Of a DNA stretch of 64,000 nt, positions 1 to 7,763 are shown piece by piece. The position numbers and the translations under genes were made by a program. Each line of letters begins with the position of its first letter. Position 1 is the first letter of the stretch. Source of the DNA: Photobacterium lipolyticum. GTDB taxonomy: Bacteria > Pseudomonadota > Gammaproteobacteria > Enterobacterales > Vibrionaceae. Where the stretch lies: positions 62,001 to 126,000 of the forward strand of contig NZ_PYMC01000003.1 in assembly GCF_003026475.1 (NCBI RefSeq), written 5' to 3'. The notes under the pieces were generated by a model. The model made no database searches and was not told the origin of the DNA. It was given only the letters and a program-made list of their open reading frames with translations.

Positions 1-1
1 C

Positions 2-1321
2 GCGAATCTTGTTCTCGCAGGAAACGAAAAATCAGGGCCAACGCTGCTGATTGCACCGACATCGGTTATGGGTAACTGGCAAAAAGAGGTCGAAAAATTT
101 GCCCCGCACCTGAAAACAGCCATTCACCATGGCACCAAGCGGATAAAAGATGCCGATGAATTCGAAGATATGTGCTTCGAGCAAGATATGGTTATCACCT
201 CCTATAGTCTGGTGCGCAAAGATATTAAGCTGCTAGAGATGGTTGACTGGCACCGTATCGTACTGGATGAAGCACAGAATATTAAGAACCCGAAATCCGC
301 ACAAACCAAGGCGATTTTTAAGCTGAATGCGAACTCTCGTCTGGCTTTAACCGGTACCCCGGTTGAAAATCGGTTGATGGATCTCTGGTCGATATTTAAT
401 TTCTTAAATCCCGGTTATCTCGGCACCCAAGCGCAGTTTCGTAAAGCCTATGAATTACCCATTCAGCAGGCTAACAATGCGACCCAGTCACTGTTGCTAA
501 AAAAATTGATCGAGCCGTTCATTTTACGCCGCATGAAGACCGACAAAAACATCATCAAAGATCTGCCTGATAAAATAGAAAACAAGCAGTACTGCAACCT
601 TAGCAAAGAGCAGGCTGCACTTTATGAAGTGGTCGTGAATGATGTGGCGGAACAGCTTGAAGAAAAAGAAGGCATTGAACGCCAGGGCTTAATGCTGTCT
701 ACGCTTATGAAGCTTAAACAAATCTGTAATCATCCGATGCAGTTCTTACAAGATGGCAGTGAATTTTCGCCCGAGCGCTCTCATAAGCTGGAACGCATTG
801 GCGAGATGATTGAAGAGGCACAATCGGAAGGTGACAGTGTGCTTATCTTTACCCAATTCACTGAGATTGGCGAACAGCTGGTCCGCTATCTTGAGCGCGA
901 AAAGCGCGTTAACTGTTATTACCTCCATGGTGGTGTTTCACGTAAAAAACGTGAAACCATGATCAGTGAATTCCAGGATCCGACAACTGAGCCGTCGGTA
1001 TTTGTTCTGTCACTCAAAGCCGGTGGTGTCGGTATCACCTTAACCCGGGCCAATCACGTTTTCCACTTTGATCGCTGGTGGAACCCTGCGGTTGAAGATC
1101 AGGCGACTGACCGAGCCTTCCGTATTGGTCAGAAAAAGAATGTCTTTGTCCATAAGTTCATCACCATGGGCACGCTTGAAGAGCGTATCGATGAGATGAT
1201 TGAAGATAAAAAACAGATAGCAGACAGCATTGTCGGCAACGATGAAAGCTGGTTAGCCAAACTGGACAATGAAGCCTTTAAGTCGCTTATTGCGCTAAAC
1301 AAACAGTCGATAATGGAGTAG
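2..1321 (+). CDS. SNF2-family DEAD/DEAH-like helicase, C-terminal part (gene starts before window)
   Basis: ATP-driven double-stranded nucleic acid translocase of the SNF2/Rad54 group. The frame is open from base 2, so the N-terminus (Walker A region) lies outside the window. Visible motifs in order: motif II as VLDEAQNIKN, motif III as LALTGTPVENRL, the C-terminal RecA lobe with LIFTQF, motif V as LKAGGVGITLT, and motif VI in ATDRAFRIGQ, all typical of SNF2 ATPases. The RIGQ arginine finger region is intact. The stop is followed within 5 bp by a SWIM zinc-finger gene, so the two form an operon. This pairing of an SNF2 ATPase with a SWIM protein is seen elsewhere in bacteria (for example YwqA/YwqB in Bacillus). 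The physiological role is unproven; DNA repair or transcription-related remodelling is inference. Confidence 0.93.
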   Translation, partial: ANLVLAGNEKSGPTLLIAPTSVMGNWQKEVEKFAPHLKTAIHHGTKRIKDADEFEDMCFEQDMVITSYSLVRKDIKLLEMVDWHRIVLDEAQNIKNPKSAQTKAIFKLNANSRLALTGTPVENRLMDLWSIFNFLNPGYLGTQAQFRKAYELPIQQANNATQSLLLKKLIEPFILRRMKTDKNIIKDLPDKIENKQYCNLSKEQAALYEVVVNDVAEQLEEKEGIERQGLMLSTLMKLKQICNHPMQFLQDGSEFSPERSHKLERIGEMIEEAQSEGDSVLIFTQFTEIGEQLVRYLEREKRVNCYYLHGGVSRKKRETMISEFQDPTTEPSVFVLSLKAGGVGITLTRANHVFHFDRWWNPAVEDQATDRAFRIGQKKNVFVHKFITMGTLEERIDEMIEDKKQIADSIVGNDESWLAKLDNEAFKSLIALNKQSIME

Positions 1322-1325
1322 GGCA

Positions 1326-2165
1326 ATGAGCACTAAAAGTAAAACCTGGTGGGGCCAGAAATTTATCGATGCGTTGGAAGGCTTTACCGACAGCGGTCGC
1401 TTATCCCGAGGCCGGGCATATCGGACCGATAAGCGTGTCAAGCAATGGGACATCAGCGGCAGCAAAGTCACCGCGAAGATTTTGGGTAACGCGAATCCTT
1501 ATTTCGGTGTCGATGTAGCGCCCACTTACACCACGCACGTAGCGCTGACGCCTATTTCGCAAAAGGAGTGGGATAAGGTGATGGTGGCGATCGGTGATAA
1601 CGCCGCCTCTATTTGCAAGCTGATGATGAGCGAGATGCCAGATGACATCGAACTGTTATTTAAAGCCGCGAAACTGAACCTGCTCCCTGTCAGTTATAAA
1701 GACTTTACAGTGTCGTGCTCTTGCCCCGATTATTCAGTGCCTTGTAAGCATATCGCCGGGGTCTGTTATCGGTTGGGCGAACAACTCGATAACGATCCGT
1801 TTTTACTGTTTGAGTTACGTGGTCTGTCACGTGAAAAGTTGCACCAAGCATTATCCTTATCACCATTGGGAAAGGTACTGCTCCAATCCGTTCTTGCGAA
1901 AGAGCAAGCTGCGCCACAAAGCAGCAGCTATTTTACTCGCCCTAAACAGGCCGATGTGCCAGAGCAGGTCGATGTCAGAAGCTTCTGGCATGGGAAAGAA
2001 CCCGTACCGTCAGAGATCGAACCTGTCAGTGAAACCATCATCCCGGCACTCACTATCAAAAAAGGCGGCGATTATCCCTCGTTCTGGAACCGCGATAATT
2101 CGTATATAGAAGCAATGGAAGAGTTATACCTGCGTTTGCGAAAGAACAGCCATAAATTTTTATGA
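1326..2165 (+). CDS. SWIM zinc-finger domain protein
   Basis: Small protein of 279 aa with a SWIM zinc finger: C131-S-C133, then P-D-Y-S-V-P, then C140-K-H142 (the CxC...CxH signature), followed by an alpha-helical stretch. SWIM domains bind DNA or proteins. ATG at 1326 lies 5 bp after the stop of the SNF2 helicase, so translation is probably coupled and the two products probably work together. The N-terminal 100 residues begin with KTWWGQKFIDALE, a start common to bacterial SWIM proteins placed next to SNF2 helicases. The C-terminal third is low in recognisable motifs. No signal peptide, so cytoplasmic. Confidence 0.9.
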   Translation: MSTKSKTWWGQKFIDALEGFTDSGRLSRGRAYRTDKRVKQWDISGSKVTAKILGNANPYFGVDVAPTYTTHVALTPISQKEWDKVMVAIGDNAASICKLMMSEMPDDIELLFKAAKLNLLPVSYKDFTVSCSCPDYSVPCKHIAGVCYRLGEQLDNDPFLLFELRGLSREKLHQALSLSPLGKVLLQSVLAKEQAAPQSSSYFTRPKQADVPEQVDVRSFWHGKEPVPSEIEPVSETIIPALTIKKGGDYPSFWNRDNSYIEAMEELYLRLRKNSHKFL

Positions 2166-2255
2166 TTTATACCCTTGCCCGGGAGAATGCTATACACTCT
2201 GCGGCGGATACAACGCAATGTAACAGCTCCCCACGGCATAAAGGTAAAACAAACA

Positions 2256-2861
2256 ATGAGGAAGCATGCATACCTACTCCTCTTGCTACTTTCTAACGCA
2301 TCGAAGGCTACATCAGAGAACGACATTGTGTTGAATCTTATTGCCAGCGATCAGCCGAAGTCTTCACATTCATTGGTCGCTGATGTTCCTTCGGGCTGGG
2401 GAGCAGGCTTGTTTGCTGACGTGGAAACGAAAAAAAAACCACGGTTTTATGATTTGGTTTCGCGTTACACCAGACAGTACAACGTACCGGCTGCTCTAAT
2501 TTTTGGGATCATCAAGGCGGAATCAAATTTTAATCCGAATGCAGTGAGTCACAAGGGGGCGAAAGGGTTGATGCAGTTGATGGATAGTAATTCCCGTCAT
2601 TGGCAGATCAATCCATTCCTACCTGAGCAGAACATCAAAGTAGGGACAGCAATGATGGCCCGGTTACTCAAAATGTATCAGGGCAATATCGATATGGCAC
2701 TTGCGGCCTATAACGCAGGTGAGGGCACGGTAAGAAAGTACCGTGGCATCCCCCCTTACAAAGAAACCCAGCAGTACATCAAACGGGTTAAACACAACAT
2801 GAAGCAGTACGATGCACTGACCCCTTCAGTAGGTGCGTTTCCATCGTTGTTCCAGCGGTGA
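2256..2861 (+). CDS. Lytic murein transglycosylase (SLT domain), secreted
   Basis: Peptidoglycan-cleaving enzyme of the Slt/MltC-like goose-lysozyme fold. An upstream in-frame ATG at 2175 exists, but ATG 2256 is preferred because it gives a clean signal peptide (MRKHAYLLLLLLSNASKA), making a 201-aa periplasmic protein. The SLT domain covers roughly residues 75-190: catalytic Glu89 in KAESNF, then GAKGLMQLM, then AYNAGEG, and a terminal YIKRV. No Cys follows the signal, so it is probably soluble rather than a lipoprotein. It sits 90 bp after the SWIM gene and may be cotranscribed, but no functional link is evident. Confidence 0.9.
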   Translation: MRKHAYLLLLLLSNASKATSENDIVLNLIASDQPKSSHSLVADVPSGWGAGLFADVETKKKPRFYDLVSRYTRQYNVPAALIFGIIKAESNFNPNAVSHKGAKGLMQLMDSNSRHWQINPFLPEQNIKVGTAMMARLLKMYQGNIDMALAAYNAGEGTVRKYRGIPPYKETQQYIKRVKHNMKQYDALTPSVGAFPSLFQR

Positions 2862-3179
2862 ATGTTATATACGCACTCCCATTCAATCACATATTGTGTA
2901 AACCATTCTCTAAATAGAATCGTTAATCACACAAATGGCTGTATTGACTACACGGCAGTCAATTCTCGCTGAACTTTGCATTTTGAAAACAGGCTATTCC
3001 CAGTTTTAACCGTCACAGGTATTGGTGTTATGCCAAGGCGGCACATACTCTAAGAAGAAATGTGAAACAGTACAACAAAGAGTTATATCAACGCTTGCTT
3101 TGCGTTGTTATTATGCAGTTTACGTATATGGAAATATAAATGCATAACAGCAGCAAATGAACAAGAGACAACAATATAC
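2862..3179. other. Intergenic region, 318 bp
   Basis: No gene seen. It holds a degenerate copy of the end of the dispersed inverted-repeat element at 2961-2989 (AATTCTCGCTGAAC then a decayed GCATtTTGA), related to the copies at 20748-21014 and 57680-57721. The rest is AT-rich leader sequence for the PAS-GGDEF-EAL gene. Confidence 0.5.
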
Positions 3180-5843
3180 ATGAACAATGCTGGTTTTCTC
3201 GCACTGACGCACAATGCCGCATTATTACTGGCAATGTTTTTTATCTATGACATGGCAACCAGCCGCAGTCGTGCCGCATTCGATCCACTCTGGACTGTAC
3301 TCACGGGTATTGCTCTGGGGGTGATTGGTATTATCATCATGCTTACACCATGGCAGTATGCGCCAGGTATTGTCTTTGATACCCGCTCGGTGCTGCTTGG
3401 GATCTCCGGACTTTTTTTTGGCGCAGTTCCTACTTTAATTGCTATGGTGATGACCGCAATACTACGCCTTTTCCAGGGGGGCGATGCAGCAATCACCGGG
3501 GTTACGGTGATCACCGCTTCAGGCTTATTGGGCATCGCCTGGCACTATTATCGTCAGCGTCCGTTGTCAGAGTTATCGGCCCGTGAAATTTACCTGTTCG
3601 GCATCGTTATCCATGGGGTAATGCTGGCGCTGATGTTTACTTTGCCCTGGGACGTTGCGCTCAAGGTATTGTCTAACATTACCCTTCCGGTATTACTGAT
3701 TTACCCTTTGATAACAGTTGCTCTGGGGATGCTGTTTGCCCGACGCCTCCAGCGTGACCAGACTGCTGCCGCTTTACAGGAAAGTGAGTTCCTGTTCCGT
3801 TCTCAATTCGATTTGGGCAACATCGGGATTGCCATCACCCATCCAGAGAAAAGCTGGTTGCGGGTAAACCCGCGACTTTGTGAAATGCTCGGCTATAGCG
3901 AGGAAGAGCTGCTTCGGCGGACCTGGCCTGAGCTAAGTCACCCCGACGATCTGCAGCTTGATTTGGAGCAGTTTGATTGTATGCTGAGGGGCGAAAGCGA
4001 CGGTTATTCATTAGACAAACGTTTTATCCGTAAGGATGGAGATATCGTTTATGTCCATATGACGATTACTTGCTACCGGGTCGACGGGAAAGTCCAGTTT
4101 GTGATTGCCGGTATGTTAGATACCTCCGATCGAAAACATGCGGAAGAATCGATGCAATTGGCCTCCATGGTTTATCAAAACAGCAGCGAGGCAATGGTCG
4201 TCACTGACAGCTACGGGGATATTATCACCACCAACCCCGCGTTTACGGAAATGACGGGTTACTCGCTTGATGAAATCAAAGGAAAGAACCCCAAAATTCT
4301 GGCATCTAACCAGCAGGATAAAGGGGTTTATCAAGGCATGTATTATGCCTTAAATACGACAGGCCACTGGCAGGGGGAGATTAAAAGCCGCCATAAGAAT
4401 GGTGAAACTTATATTGCCTTGCTGACAATAAACTCCATTTACAGTCCCGATGGGACGATCCATCGTCGGGTTGCACTGTTGTCCGATATTACAGACAAGA
4501 AAAAATCTGAAGAAATTATCTGGACCCAAGCTAACTTTGATTTCTTAACCGGGCTGCCCAATCGTCGTATGTTTCTTGAACGGCTGGATCTGGAAAAGAA
4601 GAAGGCACACCGTACCACCTTACCTATGGCTTTGCTGTTTCTTGATCTTGACCACTTTAAGAAAGTGAACGATACCCTTGGCCATAATATGGGTGATCAG
4701 CTGCTCAAAGATGCCGCGCAGCGCCTGCGCAACTGTGTACGAGAAACCGATATGGTATCGCGGCTTGGGGGGGATGAGTTTACCGTGATCCTCAGTGAAC
4801 TGAAGAATCCACAGGGTGTTGAGCGTGTGGCACAAAATATTCTGCACGAATTCTCTGCGCCTTTCTCGCTAGGTGTTGAAACCGTCTATATTACCCCCAG
4901 CATTGGTATTACCCTCTATCCCGAAGACGGGGAGGAAGCTGAAACTCTGCTGAAAAATGCCGATCAAGCGATGTATTCGGCCAAGGAGCAAGGGCGTAAC
5001 CGTTATCACTATTTTACTGCATCAATGCAGGAAGAAGCACAACACCGGCGGCAACTTGCAAACGATTTACGTCAAGCACTTAAAAATGACCAGTTACAGC
5101 TTCACTATCAACCAATCGTTGATCTGGCGACAGGTCACATCAGCAAAGCCGAGGCATTAATTCGCTGGCAGCACCCCGATCTCGGCTTGGTAAGTCCTGC
5201 TGACTTTATCCCAGTTGCCGAAGAAACGGGCATAATTGTCGAGATCGGTGACTGGGTATTCCGCCAGGCTGCACATCAGACCGCTCGCTGGCGTGCATCG
5301 CACCATCGTGACTTTCAGATCAGTATCAATAAGTCCCCGGTGCAGTTCCGTGACGGGGCAAGCGATATCTCCTGCTGGCTGAAACATCTGCAAGCACTCG
5401 GTCTGCCCGGACAGGCTGTTATTGTCGAGATCACTGAAGGTCTGCTGCTCGATGCCAGTAAAACTGTAACGGACAAGCTGCTTGCGTTTCGTGATGCCGG
5501 TATTCAGGTCTCACTTGATGATTTTGGTACCGGTTATTCGTCTCTGTCCTATATCAAAAAGTTTCACATCGACAATATCAAGATTGATCAATCGTTTGTG
5601 TGTAATCTTAAAGCGAATTCGGATGATATGGCACTGTGTGAGGCGATCATCGTTATGGCACACACTCTTGGCATGAAAGTGGTGGCCGAAGGGATCGAAA
5701 CCGAGGAGCAGCGAGTCTTACTGACTGCCGCCGGGTGTGATTATGGACAGGGTTACCTATTTTCCAAACCGCTTCCGGAAAACGAATTCAGCCGCCTATT
5801 ACCGATTGCTATACCCAAACCAAAAGGTGTCTGCTGTGAGTAG
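3180..5843 (+). CDS. Membrane sensor with 5TM-LYT, PAS, PAS, GGDEF and EAL domains
   Basis: Bifunctional-type cyclic-di-GMP enzyme of 887 aa. Domain order: about five membrane helices (residues ~10-190, resembling the 5TMR-LYT sensor region), PAS1 (~200-315), PAS2 (~325-440), GGDEF (~450-612) and EAL (~625-880). The diguanylate cyclase site reads GGDEF and is intact. The phosphodiesterase domain keeps EALIRW, ITEG, LDDFGTGYSSL, KIDQSFV and VAEGIET, so both activities are possible. No RxxD product-inhibition site was confirmed. I chose ATG 3180 rather than 3105 because the membrane domain begins right after it; the upstream Shine-Dalgarno is weak. Its 3' end overlaps the converging gene below by 91 bp. 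The ligand of the sensor region is unknown. Confidence 0.92.
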   Translation: MNNAGFLALTHNAALLLAMFFIYDMATSRSRAAFDPLWTVLTGIALGVIGIIIMLTPWQYAPGIVFDTRSVLLGISGLFFGAVPTLIAMVMTAILRLFQGGDAAITGVTVITASGLLGIAWHYYRQRPLSELSAREIYLFGIVIHGVMLALMFTLPWDVALKVLSNITLPVLLIYPLITVALGMLFARRLQRDQTAAALQESEFLFRSQFDLGNIGIAITHPEKSWLRVNPRLCEMLGYSEEELLRRTWPELSHPDDLQLDLEQFDCMLRGESDGYSLDKRFIRKDGDIVYVHMTITCYRVDGKVQFVIAGMLDTSDRKHAEESMQLASMVYQNSSEAMVVTDSYGDIITTNPAFTEMTGYSLDEIKGKNPKILASNQQDKGVYQGMYYALNTTGHWQGEIKSRHKNGETYIALLTINSIYSPDGTIHRRVALLSDITDKKKSEEIIWTQANFDFLTGLPNRRMFLERLDLEKKKAHRTTLPMALLFLDLDHFKKVNDTLGHNMGDQLLKDAAQRLRNCVRETDMVSRLGGDEFTVILSELKNPQGVERVAQNILHEFSAPFSLGVETVYITPSIGITLYPEDGEEAETLLKNADQAMYSAKEQGRNRYHYFTASMQEEAQHRRQLANDLRQALKNDQLQLHYQPIVDLATGHISKAEALIRWQHPDLGLVSPADFIPVAEETGIIVEIGDWVFRQAAHQTARWRASHHRDFQISINKSPVQFRDGASDISCWLKHLQALGLPGQAVIVEITEGLLLDASKTVTDKLLAFRDAGIQVSLDDFGTGYSSLSYIKKFHIDNIKIDQSFVCNLKANSDDMALCEAIIVMAHTLGMKVVAEGIETEEQRVLLTAAGCDYGQGYLFSKPLPENEFSRLLPIAIPKPKGVCCE

Positions 5844-6613
5844 CCAGCATCAAACGGTATGTGATAATCCTTTAAAATATCGCCAGTTGAGTTAAGAAAA
5901 TCACGCAGGCAATACAAGACGGTTTTTAAATCCAGCCACGCCGGACGGAACTGAAACTGTTGCCAATCTGCGAGTAAGCTCAGTGTTGAGTCATAGGATG
6001 GGGCCGATACGCACAGCGCGATAATAGCCGCGATTTGAGCCAGACTTATCACCGGGTTTCGACGTGAAATAATTTTCAGCGCAGTGCCAAACGATGACTT
6101 GATCTTCCTGTTTGCCAGATCGACACTACAGATTTCATCTAAAACAAGATGCAATACGCCACCTGCGGTTACAAAGAGACCAGATAGCCAGCTGGTGTTC
6201 TCGCTATACCCCATCAAACTGGCTAAGCAAACAATACACATCCCCAGCAATACAACAAACGCCAACGAATGACAGCAACCACGATGTATGGTGACTTTTT
6301 CAAACACTGATTTGGCACTGAAGCGGATAAAAGCATAGAGTGACACCGCATACAGGATCAATTCCAGCATAGTGACACGCGGGTAAATATGGCACACCAT
6401 CACAAAGCTGCAGATCCCCGCCAATAGTCCGAATAACGTTATCATTGATGTTGAGTTGTCTGAGTCAATATCGGGTAGCAGCCCCCCAATCGAGCCTAGG
6501 AAAGCGAGCCATAAGGCGGTGATCGGCTGGATATTGCCTGCTGACAACAATGTCGTCGCCGCAAGACCACTGGCGATAGCCGCACAGTTCAAATGGGTGC
6601 TGAAATTAGCCAC
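5753..6613 (-). CDS. YdjM-like membrane-bound metal-dependent hydrolase family protein
   Basis: 286-aa inner membrane protein of the YdjM/LexA-regulated family (PF04307 type). N-terminus MANFSTHLN followed by hydrophobic segments; family acidic/His motifs visible are LPDIDSDNS (~residues 45-53), HRGCCHSLAF, and GGVLHLVLDEI, which together form the putative metal site. In E. coli a family member is SOS-inducible; no LexA box was recognised here. The C-terminus (LNSFSGSGLENR) is encoded opposite the EAL domain end of the converging gene, overlapping by 91 bp. Biochemical function is unproven in the family. Confidence 0.8.
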   Translation of the reverse strand: MANFSTHLNCAAIASGLAATTLLSAGNIQPITALWLAFLGSIGGLLPDIDSDNSTSMITLFGLLAGICSFVMVCHIYPRVTMLELILYAVSLYAFIRFSAKSVFEKVTIHRGCCHSLAFVVLLGMCIVCLASLMGYSENTSWLSGLFVTAGGVLHLVLDEICSVDLANRKIKSSFGTALKIISRRNPVISLAQIAAIIALCVSAPSYDSTLSLLADWQQFQFRPAWLDLKTVLYCLRDFLNSTGDILKDYHIPFDAGYSQQTPFGLGIAIGNRRLNSFSGSGLENR

Positions 6614-7010
6614 TTATTGCAGTTCACTGTGAAGTGTAAAGAAAACACCAGCATGGGGCATTACGGTAGTTATGGTTTTCATCGGCACCTCACTAATCTG
6701 CTGTCTGTATATCCAGTATTATGGCGCAAATCATGGTGACATCAATGAAAACGGATGAAATGGCGAGTGAAAGTGATAAACGGCCGCTTTTTAAAGCGTT
6801 ACGGCCGGAATATCGTAAATTTATTATATAAAAACGCCGCCTCATATCTGTGAGGCGTCGCTTCGTTGTCGAGGGGGGATGTTTTGTTATTAAAATAAAT
6901 GCTGCGATAAGACGTTAGATACCAACGAGAAAGGAGGGAATACGCATCTATATCAAACTAAGCGATAATTCTGCCTAATTTTATCTCATTCGAAGTACGT
7001 AAAAATAGCC
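6614..7010. other. Intergenic region, about 400 bp
   Basis: No complete gene. Contains a nested palindrome at 6779-6808 (CGGCCG...CGGCCG enclosing CGCTTTTTAAAGCG) and the hairpin at 6831-6862. The rest appears unstructured. Confidence 0.4.
6831..6862 (-). terminator. Probable rho-independent terminator (minus strand)
   Basis: Hairpin with stem CGCCGCCTCA / TGAGGCGtCG around TATCTG. On the minus strand it is followed by TTTTTATATAAT, so it would stop leftward transcription. Its left arm AAAACGCCGCC is shared with the terminator at 11542-11575, on the other side of the C25 protease gene. Confidence 0.55.
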
Positions 7011-7238
7011 ATGACAGTCAATACGAGCCGAACTCTTATTCACCCAAACAAGATTAGTCTGGATGAAAGCAACAGCACTCTGTGGAAATTGTGTGACACC
7101 TTCTGTGGTTCAGTGGAGGCTGTAGCGTGTTGATTTTTAACTGTACCAAATCCGCTGCTAGATCGGCCCGAGCCCGAACAACCTGCAGATAACGTTGTAT
7201 CGATGGAAGAGTATCGGCAGAAGAGGCAGCAACGGTAG
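7011..7238 (+). pseudogene. Decayed ORF, two open segments in one frame
   Basis: ATG 7011 opens a 40-codon frame (starts MTVNTSRTLIHPNK) that stops at 7131. The same frame continues after the stop through VPNPLLDRPEPEQPADN and VVSMEEYRQKRQQR and ends at 7236. The composition after the stop (acidic-proline linker, then a basic tail) looks protein-like, which suggests one former gene broken by a stop codon. I do not recognise the family. Random open frames cannot be excluded at this length. Confidence 0.35.
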
Positions 7239-7242
7239 GTTC

Positions 7243-7655
7243 ATGGAAAAATCAGGACGCACGCGTCCTGTTGTTGTTTTACGTTATCTGATGCGCTCAT
7301 TAGAGCTTAATGCAACGTTATCGAACCCCAATATTCAACATATGATTCGCTTGATGGATCAAAAGCAAACGGCTAGCTAAAAGACAAAATTGATCAGCTC
7401 AATCATGCTTTCAACCAACTTCAATACGGCTCCGAAATTAAAAGTGAGATTTGGCGAAAGTTTGGTGGTGGTAATAAAGCGTCAAGAGAGAAGTCAATTT
7501 ACCAATACGCTAGCAAACTAAATCAAGAAGTGGGGATGCTGGAAGATGAAATCTCGGAGTGGACAATAGTGAGAAAAATGCAAGTTGCTCTGCGTGAGCG
7601 AATGAATCAGAATTCGTTGTTCGAGTTTTTCCATGATGCGTTTATAGAATTCTAA
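7243..7655 (+). pseudogene. Frameshifted remnant of an unknown small protein
   Basis: ATG 7243 opens a frame (MEKSGRTRPVVVLRYL...) ending in TAA at 7378. A second open stretch in another frame runs from 7377 to TAA 7653, with a strongly protein-like amphipathic sequence (DKIDQLNHAFNQ, SEIWRKFGGGN, LEDEISEWTIVRKM, SLFEFFHDAF). Joining them needs a single-base shift near 7375. No classical slippery heptamer is present, so mutation is more likely than programmed frameshifting. With the preceding broken ORF it forms a small decayed accessory segment. Family not recognised. Confidence 0.45.
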
Positions 7656-7763
7656 CAAAGAGCAGTTACGCGTCGAGCTGGACGGTGTGCCCAACTCGAC
7701 CATAACCCGACAGTCAGTGTCCCGAAGGTTGCTAACTGTCAGACCAGGTTCCAATTTTATACC

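Noticed and set aside
7377-7655. Programmed -1 frameshift joining the two halves of the broken ORF
   Set aside because: No A-AAA-AAG-like slippery sequence or downstream pseudoknot at the junction; simple mutation is more likely.
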